A model generated the notes under the pieces. That model did no database searches. It was not told the DNA's origin and saw nothing but the letters and a program-made list of their open reading frames with translations. A stretch of DNA of 64,000 bases from assembly GCA_026120035.1 (NCBI GenBank), contig JALRME010000010.1, forward strand, positions 124,001 through 188,000. Reading direction: 5' to 3'. The stretch is from Coleophoma eucalyptorum (Eukaryota > Ascomycota > Leotiomycetes > Helotiales > Dermateaceae). Position 1 is the stretch's first letter. Each line of letters starts with the position of its first letter. The translations under genes and the position numbers were made by a program. Positions 33,995 to 44,980 of the stretch are shown here, one piece after another.

Positions 33995-34456
33995 ATGGGT
34001 ATATTTATAGAGCGAATCTTGTGCACGCTGATAAACTTATTCTGTCAGTCCCCCGTTGCGTCCTCGATATTCTCACCACCATTTCCATCGCCCACAATAC
34101 TCACAACTGCTAACACTACCCCAGGTCCTCCCTTAGCAGTAATGACTGTAGCAGGAGTCGGCGCCGATTGTCTCATCAACACGCTCTTTTTCCTCGCAGG
34201 TGTGATTCCTGGCCATGTGCATGGGTTCTATATAACGTGGACGTATTTCTCGCGGCGTAGAAAAGTTAGAAAGGGCAGGTACCCTGGCGGGAGGAAAAGC
34301 TTCATTTATAGCGAGAGAGTTTGGAATGGCGGTGCGAGTAATGCGCATGTGAGAGAGTTATGGGAGGATGAGCAGGCTAGGAAGGAGATAGAGATGGCAA
34401 GGAAGAGGTCCAGAAGGAGTACGAGGGGTACAGGCCAGAAGAGTTGGAGAGGCTGA
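33995..34456 (+). CDS. PMP3/UPF0057-family small membrane protein with basic C-terminal tail
   Basis: PMP3 family members are tiny plasma-membrane proteolipids affecting membrane potential and salt stress. Two exons, 33995-34043 and 34125-34456, give 126 residues. The spliced N-terminus reads LINLFCPPLAVMTVAGVGAD and continues with INTLFFLAGVIPGHVHGFYI, the classic PMP3 two-helix signature. After it comes a hydrophilic tail of about 70 residues rich in Arg/Lys (WTYFSRRRKVRKGRYPGG; ARKRSRRSTRGTGQKS), longer than the 52-55 residue yeast protein. The intron is 81 nt, divisible by three, and contains no in-frame stop, so retention would give a 153-residue product with an insert in the first helix region. 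Confidence 0.8.
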   Translation: MGIFIERILCTLINLFCQSPVASSIFSPPFPSPTILTTANTTPGPPLAVMTVAGVGADCLINTLFFLAGVIPGHVHGFYITWTYFSRRRKVRKGRYPGGRKSFIYSERVWNGGASNAHVRELWEDEQARKEIEMARKRSRRSTRGTGQKSWRG

Positions 34457-34816
34457 GATTTGAGGTTGTGTCTGTGAAATCGCTGAAAATTGGTTAAGAG
34501 CAAAAATATCTTTTTTCTTCGTGTCTGACAGAAACGAAGTATTCGATGCCATCTGGAAATACCATCCATTCACGCCTGCCCATTTCAGCTTTGGTGTCCA
34601 TGTAAACCAGTACTCCATACAAGAAAGATCCCATACTTGTGTGGACTAATTGCTCGTATTATCTACATCATGCAAGTGACTTCTCAAGCCATAAGCTCTG
34701 AACCATTTATTTCCCAGTGAAACTCCAAACTCGCATGCTAAAGATCATCTGCTGAACTCTAAAACACCTCATGCACTACGAGGTAAAATATTGAAAAAGT
34801 GTTTTCAGTAGACCAT
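34457..34816. other. Convergent intergenic region, PMP3-like gene and H4 variant
   Basis: 360 bp between convergent stop codons. It contains both 3' untranslated regions and no supported gene. Confidence 0.5.
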
Positions 34817-35552
34817 TTATGCCGTGACCTTTTTCGTGTCTGAGTATGTATCTTTGTCGAATCCATAGATGGGCCGACCTTGACGACGAAGGACGAATAT
34901 GACCTGGCACCTGTTAGCGAGCTCAAAGTAAACATATCGATCAAGCCTGGAATCTTACATCAGTGACAGTCACAGTCTTGCGAGCCATTCCGTCAACAAT
35001 GGCAGCACAGTCGTGCAGAATCTATCATAGTAGTTAGCTTGTATTCGTAACATATCTGAGAGATCCCAACTCTTTCGAGATATGCTTTCATAACAGCACG
35101 CGTCTCCTCATAGATTCCAGCACTAATACGCTTGACACCACCGCGTCGCGCCATCCGACGAATATCTGGCTTGGCTGAAGATGAGTATCAGCAAAGATCA
35201 AACAGGTGAAGCCTCATAAGCCTTACTAATGCCCTGAATGTTGTCCTTTAACAGCTTTCTATTCAGAGGCGTGCATCAGTAAATTGCAACCCAAAAGTGA
35301 ATCGAAATCCTTGCACCTTTGACGCTTGTACGTCTTGTCTACTCCAGCTCCAATACCTCTGGCTCCCTTCCCTCGGCCAGGTCCAAACTTGCTGGAACCT
35401 ACAGCGACGCCCTTTCCACCCAGAACTGGTCGCGTGTGGCCAGGCATGCCTGTTACAGGTCTGGAAGGGCCAGCTGCCGCAGCACGAGCACTGTTAGAAG
35501 TACCCCAGCTCATGACTCTTCGGGAACTGGATGAAGCGAAGAGTGGTGACAT
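34817..35552 (-). CDS. Divergent histone H4 variant with long N-terminal extension
   Basis: Five exons, 35552-35317, 35258-35227, 35174-35071, 35021-34959 and 34903-34817, give 173 residues. The H4 core is unmistakable: [56 protein letters not shown] and IYGFD. It is far from canonical H4. About 70 extra N-terminal residues precede [13 protein letters not shown], tail positions equivalent to K8 and K12 are Arg and Ala, Y72 and H75 become Ile and Gly, and the C-terminus is extended by [13 protein letters not shown]. The single intron-rich copy differs from typical core histone genes. It probably corresponds to the H4-variant class known from Neurospora (hH4v); that assignment is from memory. 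One donor (35070, GTTGGG) is weak. A second ATG at 35513 could also start translation. Confidence 0.88.
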
Positions 35553-36224
35553 ATTGTACCCGAGTAGATGGATGCGGCGGTTTATGATGCTTCAGAACAA
35601 CGCGCGTATCACTCATCCACAGTCTTGAGTGGAATTCTGAGTAGATTTTGGAAAGACCCGTGACTTTATTGTAAATCCAAAGTGAAGCATAAGACAGAGG
35701 TGCTTGATATTTGTTTGCTGGTTATGTTCGAGGCTGTTGATAGCAACGTCGACGTACAAGGATAGGGCTCTTACGATAAGGACGCCCTGCAGGAGATGTA
35801 CATTAGCGAGTTTCAATAGAACTCTGTTGGAAACTCAAAACTGATTCTAAGATGTTGCAAACTTCAAGCTTGATGGAGATGGACTGAAGATGAATTGATA
35901 TGTCGAAAATTTTGAACTTGAGCTTGAAGTTGTTTACTGCATCAGCTTCGCAATCGTGAATCAACGTGTGTTCTTCAACCGCCGAATTTGGACTTCTTTC
36001 ACCAGATCATACCAAGGCAGTTAGGAAAGATATGTAGAGGTCAGTTTGTAAAGGTCTTTGATGTCTTCAGGGTATCCGAGAGACTCGAGTCTTCGAAAGA
36101 CTCTATTATAAACCTGAAGGTCATAAAGACTAATGCCCACTTCCATGAATACCCAACTAGTGTGATGAGACTCTTCTATGCAACGCCGAAAATCCCGCCC
36201 ATTACATATCCCAAACTATGCACA
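35553..36224. promoter_or_regulatory. Intergenic: H4-variant promoter and SVF1 3' flank
   Basis: 672 bp between two minus-strand genes. It should contain the promoter of the H4 variant and the SVF1 terminator. A plus-strand open frame starting at 35988 runs into the antisense of the last SVF1 exon and lacks an early ATG, so it is not annotated. Confidence 0.5.
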
Positions 36225-37529
36225 TTATTCAGTGATGAATGTAGCCTCGGAGAAGAGAGAGCCCTTCTCCGTGACCTCCTCGCCTCCAATATTGATCTTC
36301 AAAGAAACGTCTTTTGGACCATACTAAAACTTGTTAATTTAAATACTTATAGCGATCATGATCGTTAACTTACTTGATAGATATATGGTTTAGTACCTGC
36401 TGCTCCTGCCACGATCTTCTTGACGAAACCTGGGACTTCAGCCATGACATCGATTCGGTCCAGTTTTGGTCCCAAAGATGCCTCCAAGACGGCTTCAACA
36501 GTCTTACCATCCTTTGTGGTACCCTTCCAAACAAACTTGGAGGATTCTGGAGCAGGCCAGTCGTTTTCAGTGTCGGCCTTGGTGGTGAGATGTGTGGCAG
36601 TACAGTCAGTTCCAGCGCAGATGATCTCGCCATCTTTGACAATACCACCAACAGTAACGACGGTCGAACCATAAGATGGAGGTGTGATAAATTCCATCAT
36701 GACGGCGGAGTATGTAGAGCCAGTGAAATCCGCGAACTTCCACTTTCCAGCTGCGTGATGGGGCTTCATGCCTTGAAGCGCATGAATGAAAAGAGCCTTG
36801 CCCTTGAAATCAATAGGTCCATCTTTGGTCACGATTGTTCCCTCAACAGTGTTTCTGGGCCAGAAAGCATGTCTCATAGAGCCCCATGGGTCTTTATGAT
36901 CAGTGCCGAACAAAGACTTGCCGTTCTTTCCAACCACAAAGCCTGGTGTGCTTTGAGTAACAGTTATGTTGACGATAGAGTTCTCGTTGTTCATAGACTT
37001 GATTGAGTATGATTTTCCGTCTGCAGAAAGTTCTACAGCAAGGTTTTCTGCGTAGAAACCAGTCTTATCGTCGCTGAATTCAACGTGTTTGAGGGCATCG
37101 GATGACCAGAGATTGGGTTTGGAAGCGTTTGGATAAAAAATCTTCGTGTTGTATTGAGAGGTAACGCGAACACCCCTAAGAATATGTCAGTTATTATATA
37201 TGCGCAAAAGCTGCAGGAACCATACATTACATTGCTGTAGATAATCTGGCACATGGCGATGTGACCGCTATCTGCGACCAAGTAGAAAGCCTGGGTCTCG
37301 ACACAGGTCGAGTCAATAGTCTCCCATTTCATATCATCCCTCGTAAGCTCTGTGTATGGTGTTGTCTTGGCTTGCTCTGCCACAGACTGGATCGCAGAAG
37401 GCCCATAGATTGGTTCTTGGGTGCCGGCGACATTGGCTAGCCTATTTGCATGAGATTTTTGTTAGATCTTAATTTGAGAGGCCCGAAGATATGTAGGAAC
37501 ACGAACGTTTGTTTAGCCCAGTTCATCAT
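36225..37529 (-). CDS. SVF1: Survival factor SVF1
   Basis: Lipocalin-like protein linked to oxidative and cold-stress survival and ceramide/sphingolipid handling (family knowledge). Exons 37529-37507, 37441-37226, 37175-36374 and 36323-36225 give 379 residues. It opens with [20 protein letters not shown], then [19 protein letters not shown] and [20 protein letters not shown], and later [37 protein letters not shown] and [17 protein letters not shown]. The C-terminal exon encodes [19 protein letters not shown]. The first coding exon is 23 nt long. It is divergent from the mitochondrial uL11 gene. Confidence 0.94.
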
Positions 37530-37981
37530 CTTTGCGGTAGTGTTCTGGATGTTGTTGGTTTGAAATGGTTTTGTGATGGTAATAGGAGGTTCAAATTTAT
37601 AGATGCATGAATGCTTTCGATGCCCCTCCCACCGCCCTCGCCGATCTACGTCAGAATATCTTAAACAGTAGCCAGATTTCGGCACGCCGGGCCATCCTTG
37701 TATGGCGAATTTATGGCAGTGTTTTATGTGAAATTATAGCAAGGAAGCATGCGCATGATAACAATTTAATACAAAAGGATTTCAACGTCATCTTTTGTCC
37801 TGATGTTGAACCTTTTAGGTTTGCATGCATGCATCTGGTCGTGAATCCCTTACCGAAGAGTGAGGTGACTTGTGCCTGACGATCGAGGCGGAAACATCGT
37901 CGCATCTCCGAAGTCAAAATATTTGGCGACCGACGTGAAAGCAGTTTGTCCTACCTCGCCTTGATCAACAGCGCCTTCAAA
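37530..37981. promoter_or_regulatory. Bidirectional promoter region, SVF1 / mitochondrial uL11
   Basis: 452 bp between divergent start codons, holding the promoters and leaders of both genes. No separate motif could be assigned with confidence. Confidence 0.55.
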
Positions 37982-38542
37982 ATGTCAAAAGCACGAGCGG
38001 CCACCGATCAGATTGTCAAGCTGATAGTTGGTGCTGGGCAGGCGAGTCCCAGTCCACCAGTAGGACCTGCACTGGGTAGTAAAGGAGTGAAGTCGATGGA
38101 CTTTTGCAAGGTATGTTTAAAGATCTCTTTCTAATTTATATAAGAGCCAAGTAACTACGCGCTATATAGCTAAAGATTGTACAAAGCATGAAACTGACAT
38201 GGTTTGTAGGAGTTCAATGCCAGAACAGCACACATAAACACCGGAGTGCCAATACCAGCTCGAGTTACTGTACGACCTGATCGATCTTTTCATTTCGAAG
38301 TCCGCACACCCACAACATCATACTTGCTCCTAAATGCAGCCGGCGTAGAGCCCATTAAGGGGAGGCGCAAGGGAGCTATGAATCCAGGAAAGGAAAGCGT
38401 TGGGACCATCAGTTTGAAGCATGTTTATGAGATTGCCAAAATTAAGCAAACGGAGCTTCGGTTATCAGGACTCTCGCTGGAAGGCTTGTGCAAGTCAGTT
38501 ATTGCACAGGCAAAGACTGTTGGCGTGACAGTGGTGCCGTAA
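37982..38542 (+). CDS. MRPL19: Mitochondrial large-subunit ribosomal protein uL11m
   Basis: Component of the mitochondrial ribosome GTPase-associated centre. Two exons, 37982-38110 and 38210-38542, with a 99-nt intron; 153 residues. Bacterial-type L11 signatures are visible: [60 protein letters not shown] and [15 protein letters not shown], ending [15 protein letters not shown]. Its bacterial rather than cytosolic character indicates the mitochondrial protein; the symbol follows the yeast ortholog. Confidence 0.94.
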
Positions 38543-40464
38543 AGGATCGGACAGCTGTTGGGCATGACCTAGAAACCTGTCTTTGGCATCGCGCCGGCGT
38601 TTGGGATTCTGGAGCAAGAGGAATATAGGAAGCCACAGGGCTCCTCTGTATAGATACGAAAGATTGTACAATATCGTAAAGTAGAGAAAGACACGTTTGT
38701 GTTGATTGGGCGTGGGATGGAGGGAGCGTCTGCGCTACGATTGATTGCTTACTCGGTCCGCCGGTTGCAAGTCTTGTATAACGCCTTATATGGCAATTCC
38801 ACCATTGAAGATTACCTGTAGAGGCCCGTCTGAGCAGTGCAGGTTCAAGTGGTGTATGAATGTAGGGGTTATGGAATCCTTTGATATCGAAATCGAAGCT
38901 CTCCTACTTGACTGCTTCTTCAACTTGGCCTACAGCGGATGGTTCTGTAAGGGCGGGCTGGCTCAAACAGGTACAGTTTGCTACATAAAATACGATGCCT
39001 TCAGCCTTAGCCAAACCTCCAAGAATGAAGACCATCCAAGAATCTAACCCAAGGGTCAGTATATATATAAGTGTCACGTGCCATGTATCGAATATGCATT
39101 GGAGCCCAAGGTAAGGCTGTCACAAAACTGCGTACATTGGGCGAGGACGGCCTAAGGCTTACGTATGGCCGAGACATGACATGAAAATAAAGTGCTGGCT
39201 GCCAATGCAGGTGTTCACCGTCTTAACCGAAATCATGTCCACAATTTGAATACCGCGTGTAAGTCTCGAACATCCGGGGAGTTGACTATTTCCATCTCTA
39301 CCCACACACCGCCGCATTCTCGGCCTTTTATCCCACAGTGATCTTCGGTACTACTAGAGGTTGGATCCTTAAGGCTGTTTCAATGGACTGGAGTAGTCAG
39401 GCTGGGCAAAGAAACCGGAAAAGGGCACAGAGTGACTGGCCGAAGGGCGCCATCACAAGGCAAAATGCTTCTCCGTTTAATACCGAACCCACTTTTTCCT
39501 GCGACCACGCACCGTCACCACCAGGCCGGTGGAAAGGGTCTTGCTTATGAACCTCCAGCTAGCGATGATTCCTAAGACGAAAGTCTCAAGACGCCGAATG
39601 TGGCCAAGGCTGCACAAACGGTTTGATAGCTGGGATGGAGCACATGGCAAAGCCTGGCATGGGACGATGAGTCAAATCAACGCCAGCCGAGGGTCAGTGA
39701 GCCAGTTTGGAGGTTGCTTACGAGAATGACACTGCAGGCGCCAGGTTGGATGCCATTCGCGCGTCTCTGGGCGTCGAAGGTCGCCGGGTCGTGTGGTCTT
39801 GGGCCTGAGCGAAAGCCGCTCTCCTCGGAACTTCTAGAACAGTAGATGCCGGACACCCACGCCAACGCTGTCCAGGACTGCACTTTCTTGCGTACCGTAG
39901 TAGCGAGCACCCTTAACGGATTACGGAACGACGGAGTTAGTCTACAGTCCCAAATCTAATACGGCGACTATCGTCATACCCGCCAGCCGTTTTCTTCCCT
40001 TTTGCCTGACTTTTCTGTTTTTTTGCGCTCCTAGCATCTTGCGGCCTTAGCTTGTCCACCCATCATCGCGAAAGCTTATCGTCCACCCTTCGTAGGGAAG
40101 TGCGGGATCCGGATCTGGCTTTGACTGTGAGCAACAGAGACGATCCCATCTTATGCAGGAAACAACCTGACACCACAGCCCTGCCCAGCATAACACCGCA
40201 ATAATATACAATCTTCATCTTACAACCATTACGGGCTCGTTGATTGCCCGTTTGCTTCCGTCCAATCATCGGCCTTATCCGCCTACTCTTCTGTTACTTT
40301 CCCGGCATCAACCATATTCGGGCGAGCTTGGAAGCCAAACGCTGCCCCACCTTAACCTCAAATTTCTAACGACAGCTCCCCCTCCACGTCTGTCAATCTT
40401 TGGCCACCTTGTAAGGCGGCGTGCTCTTGCTGGTCTACTCGAAACCGTCCTCTAGCCCAAGCAA
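38543..40464. other. Intergenic region, about 1.9 kb, upstream of the HAL-like kinase
   Basis: Two plus-strand genes flank this region. The left end is the uL11m 3' flank and the right end, C/T-rich from about 40240, should be the kinase promoter and leader. Scattered open frames of 60-100 codons have no family signature. No tRNA-like box or repeat was recognised. Confidence 0.45.
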
Positions 40465-40479
40465 ATGCAAAATGGCTGA
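40465..40479 (+). promoter_or_regulatory. Four-codon uORF overlapping the kinase start codon
   Basis: ATG CAA AAT GGC TGA starts 7 nt before the kinase ATG (40472) and ends inside its coding sequence in another frame. The uORF ATG has C at -3 (weak) while the kinase ATG has A at -3 and G at +4 (strong), so leaky scanning would permit expression. Confidence 0.6.
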
Positions 40480-43183
40480 GCAACAGACGAAGCATGAAGG
40501 AGCCGCTGGGCCCGCAATTGGTACGTGTCGAGGCATTAGTACGCTCGTTAATCACGATTCCGTCATATCCTAGCGAAAACCATCTTGCCGTCTAATACAA
40601 GACTGATCGTTTGTTTTGCTGACAACAAGATGTCTGCAGATACCCCAGACCGCGCGATCGTTGATCACGAAGAACAGAAGGCAGCCACCGGCTCTCCTGC
40701 AGTACGATTCGCATCGGTGAACGAAGAGATCGAGCCTAAAAATCTGGAACCGCTTGACTCGGGGACATCCCATCCACAGATTTCCGGGTCGGATCAAGAA
40801 GAACTTCGACATATCTCGAAGACTCTACACGGTACACATCTCCAAGAACGCCGTATGAGCCATTTTGCCTTTGAACCAGTGTCTCTGCCAGCTTCACGGG
40901 TATGTCGTTTGATATCTGTTCCATCCACTTCTTCGAGTCTTGTTCCGCGGCAGCATTGTCGGTGCAGCCATTTGCACTTTACGGTTGACTCAGTGAGTCT
41001 CAAGTGTACATGATTAAAATATCTACCGTTAGAGATATCATCATGTCTAGGACAGTGTCTGATAACTGTACTACATATGCGTCGCTGAACCGGCCAAGAG
41101 CTTCGTTTGTGTTTGTCGAACAGTCATTAACCCCAATGTCTAGGTTCCTTCCAACGACGACGGCTCGCGCGACCCGAGCAGATTCAACACGCACACCTCA
41201 TCCAGAGCTTCACCTCATCAAAGCCCTCGCCAAAGTTCGATGCATTCTCCCCCCATAACGCCTGCTGCAACAAGGTCGCGAGATAATGTTGAAGGTGCTC
41301 TGAAGACCACCAGCGCCGGTGCGCCCCTTCAGCGTGAGCCAGACCGAGATCCAAAAGCAATTACGCCTCAAGTCTCTCCGCCAGGATCCGGAGCATCACC
41401 GTCGACGACACATGAATCTTCACGCCCACCTTCCTCGGGCCAAGTAACAACGAGACCAACAAGTCACTCTGAGGACTCCGCAGAGCCTGTAGTTGAAGCC
41501 AAGCATCATGCCTTCTCAATTGGCCCCGGAGATTCTGTTCCTGCATCTCGAGAACCTAGTCCTACGAGATCAGTATATAGCCGACCGTTTACACCGGCTG
41601 GAGACGTGAATGATCCCTATGCTGCCCATAAGAGACTACCACAATCAAAAAATCTGGATACAATCGATCCCCGGTTCAAATTTAGTGCTTTGGGTGCGAA
41701 GCGTCAATCACCTACATCCTCGTCGATAGATTTGCCAAGGTCGAGTCGCAGTGAAAAGCGGAATTCAAGTTTACTTAGTGTCGGTAAGAAGGATCATTTG
41801 TCTCATTTGCACGATGACAGCGCATCCACAATCCATAAACAGCACGGGTCCATGTCAGAGTTGAAGAGGTTCTTGAAGATTGGTAGCCACCACAAGGCAA
41901 AGAGAGCAGCTTCACCTACACCATCCAAATCCGGGACCAAAACACCTCCCCACCACAAGACTGCCGCTGGGCAGTTACCTTTTGGTGAAGATCACGGCTT
42001 GACCTCGAAGTATGGAAAGTTTGGAAAGGTTCTTGGCGCTGGAGCTGGTGGATCTGTGAAGTTGATGAAACGGCCAGGAGATGGCACCATGTTCGCTGTC
42101 AAGGAATTCCGACCGAGACATTCGTACGAGTCTGAGAAGGAATATGCCAAAAAAGTTACAGCAGAATTCTGTGTTGGGTCTACACTACATCATGGCAACA
42201 TCATTGAGACTTTAGATATTATTCATGAAAAGGGTAAGTGGTATGAGGTGATGGAGTATGCGCCGTACGATCTCTTTGCCATCGTCATGACTGGAAAGAT
42301 GTCGAAGGCAGAAATCAGCTGCTCATTTCTTCAAATTCTCAGCGGTGTTACATATCTTCACAGCATGGGACTGGCACATCGGGATTTGAAGTTGGATAAC
42401 GTCGTTGTAAACGAGTATGGGATTATGAAGATTATCGATTTTGGAAGCGCGAGTGTTTTCAAATACCCTTTTGAGAACGGAATCACACTGGCTAGTGGTA
42501 TGTAGAACTCCGTCCCTCTATAGAACAGGGAATACTGACTGGTTGCAGGCATCGTGGGCTCTGACCCTTACTTAGCGCCCGAAGTTTACGACGAGAAGAA
42601 GTATGATCCTCAACCAACGGATATTTGGTCGCTTGCTATTATATATTGCTGCATGTCATTGCGCAGATTTCCCTGGAAACTACCACGAATGACAGACAAC
42701 TCTTTCAAGCTTTTCGCATCGCCACCAAGCCCAGGTACTGAGACTCGACGATTTTCCGGGGATCCCTCTCAAGCTCAGAACCATGGACATGGTCATTCAA
42801 AGTCTACGAGTGACGTTCACTCTCCAATCAAAGAAACTGCACATACCTCGGCGCCAGTTTCGAAGCAGTCGTCTCCTGTCGACGGTGCTGAGAAAGCTAA
42901 GAACGGATCAACAGTAGAAAATGGCGACAAAAAGCCAGATGCGAAGCCAGAGGTCATTAAAGGGCCATGGCGTCTATTACGACTTCTTCCCAGGGAAAGT
43001 AGACATATCATAGGTCGCATGCTTGAACTGGATCCTAAAAAAAGAGCCACGATGGAGGAAATCCTAAGTGATCCCTGGGTTTCAGGAACACCGATATGTA
43101 GAGAGGAGCCAGGCGGGAAAGTTATCAGAGCTGAAGGTCACACGCACACTTTGGAGCCGCCGCAGGAAACAGAGAAGAAATGA
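40472..43183 (+). CDS. HAL4/HAL5-like (NPR1-family) serine/threonine protein kinase
   Basis: Fungal kinases of this group regulate nutrient and potassium transporters. Exons 40472-40520, 40574-40899, 41144-42497 and 42549-43183 give 787 residues. An alternative acceptor at 40639 also keeps the frame and gives 765. The first 400 or so residues are Ser/Pro-rich and disordered. The kinase domain has the Gly loop [35 protein letters not shown], the catalytic [22 protein letters not shown] and [18 protein letters not shown] low-complexity insert of about 90 residues rich in Ser, Pro and His separates RRFPWKLPR from the final subdomain ([20 protein letters not shown]). Intron 2 is 244 nt. A tiny uORF overlaps the start. 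Confidence 0.9.
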
Positions 43184-43774
43184 TTGAAGAGCAAGTCTTC
43201 GGGCATTCCATGCCTGAATGACAGTAAACTTTAGGCGGTTGGAATGGAGTTTTGGATTATACGGCAGTTTGGGCTTTAGGGGTGCCAACTGGGTTTATCA
43301 TCATTTCGCGGTGGTTCACTTCCTGGTGCAGAAAGGGGTTTTGTAGATTGTATAGCTCAAGTTTGCGTCCAACTAGGCATAAACAGAAACTATTAGTACT
43401 TAAGGCGCATTAAAGGCGTTCATGAATTAGTATGTAGTTATGTTCGTAATGACATCAATCATTCAGATGCCTCCACAACCATCCTTGTCATTCTTCAATT
43501 AGGTACCTTAACTATGTCTTTGCGATCTGTATGCGCTCAGAAAGGGGTTGCTTCGCTTGGGCTGGAAGTTCAACTATACTTAGCTCTAAGCTGAGCAAGC
43601 AATATTATCACATGATCGGATCGGAATAACATCGGCAGTGTCCCCAGAAAGAAATCGAAGCTCGGTGAAGTTCGATCTTCCAATTGAGCTTCCAAAACTT
43701 TTGTTGTCATCCTCCCAAATTGAACTAATCGTAGCCATTCAATTCCTCATCCAACACCTCCATCACTCTTCAAA
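43184..43774. promoter_or_regulatory. Intergenic between kinase and HSP10
   Basis: 591 bp between tandem plus-strand genes, containing the kinase 3' flank and the HSP10 promoter. No heat-shock element array was clear to me by eye. Confidence 0.45.
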
Positions 43775-44410
43775 ATGGTATGTTCTAGTCCTCGGGGTGT
43801 ATTATTAGGATAAACGCAGTTGCAGGATCCAGCTTTCTCCCACATTAATCTCTCTATTACCTCTTGAAACTTCAGTCTAACGCTCATCTTCCACAGACTA
43901 CCGCACTCAAGTCCATCAAGTCCCTCGCCCCTCTCCTTGACCGTATCCTGGTCCAGCGTATCAAGGCCGAGACCAAGACTGCATCCGGAATCTTCCTTCC
44001 CGAGTCCGCTGTCAAGGAGCTCAACGAAGCCCGCGTTCTAGCTGTCGGCCCTGGTGGTTTGGATAAGGATGGAAAGAGAGTTGCCCCAAGTGTTGCGCCT
44101 GGCGACAAGGTCTTGATTCCACAGGTGAGTTGATATTTCTGGGTCTTCATTGAGATGTACACGGCAGGCAGGATACCCGGCATTGCTATGCTGGTCTAGA
44201 TGCGGATCTATCCTCCATGGGCGGAGGAGGTGATATTTATACATGGAACTTTTACTAACGATACATGCACAGTACGGAGGCTCACCAGTAAAGGTTGGAG
44301 ATGAGGAGTACTCTCTGTTCCGCGACCATGAGTAAGTTCTCACATTCTTTATTTTCCTCGTATCATTCAACTTATCCCGCCGCAGCATCCTTGCCAAGAT
44401 TAACGAGTAA
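43775..44410 (+). CDS. HSP10: Mitochondrial chaperonin 10 (HSP10)
   Basis: Co-chaperonin lid of mitochondrial Hsp60. Exons 43775-43777 (the ATG alone), 43897-44124, 44273-44331 and 44386-44410 give 104 residues. Signatures are LAPLLDRILVQRIKAETKTA, GIFLPESAVKELNEARVLAV, APGDKVLIPQYGGSPVKVGD and EYSLFRDHDILAKINE. The first intron begins right after the start codon (ATG/GTATGT). A second in-frame acceptor at 43875 would insert seven residues (SNAHLPQ) after the Met, giving 111. The other introns are 148 and 54 nt. Confidence 0.94.
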
Positions 44411-44947
44411 ATTGCGTGGCCACGAAAAAATTCAAATGTACCATACACAGCATGTATAAAAAGCGCGTTTTTCAAGCATAGCGAAGACCTGATAAGTCGG
44501 ACCGGAGGGCCTGGAACGGAACTGACGGGAGTGGAGGAGTGTGAGACCTGTTTGCATAAACTGGAGTGTATAGGGGATCTTTTGCTGATATATTATTGTT
44601 GTACTACCTTTTACCATCATGACCTTACTCTAATGAATCTCCTCTCTTCTGTCTGGAACATTGTAGGTGTTCTCGTTGTAGTTGGATCACGTGCTATTAG
44701 TGCTAGCTAAAGAGGTCTTGTACGAGCGCTTATAGTGAAACAAATGCTTCTTAGCCTACACTGCTAAGCCAACAAGTGTTCATCTCAGCTGAATTGTTGA
44801 AACAACCCAAATTGAAGCTTCGCGCCTGCAATCTACTCATTTGTCGTATTTAGTCTTAGCAGAGGCGGGACGATCTACCAGTTCTCCTTGTCCTGTTCGA
44901 GAGACTGGGAAGAAGACTTGTATGAGACGTCGTCAATGGTCTAACCC

Positions 44948-44980
<33 letters not shown>

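Noticed and set aside
35988..36368. 126-codon plus-strand frame
   Set aside because: Begins at a TTG, lacks an early ATG and overlaps the antisense of the last SVF1 exon.
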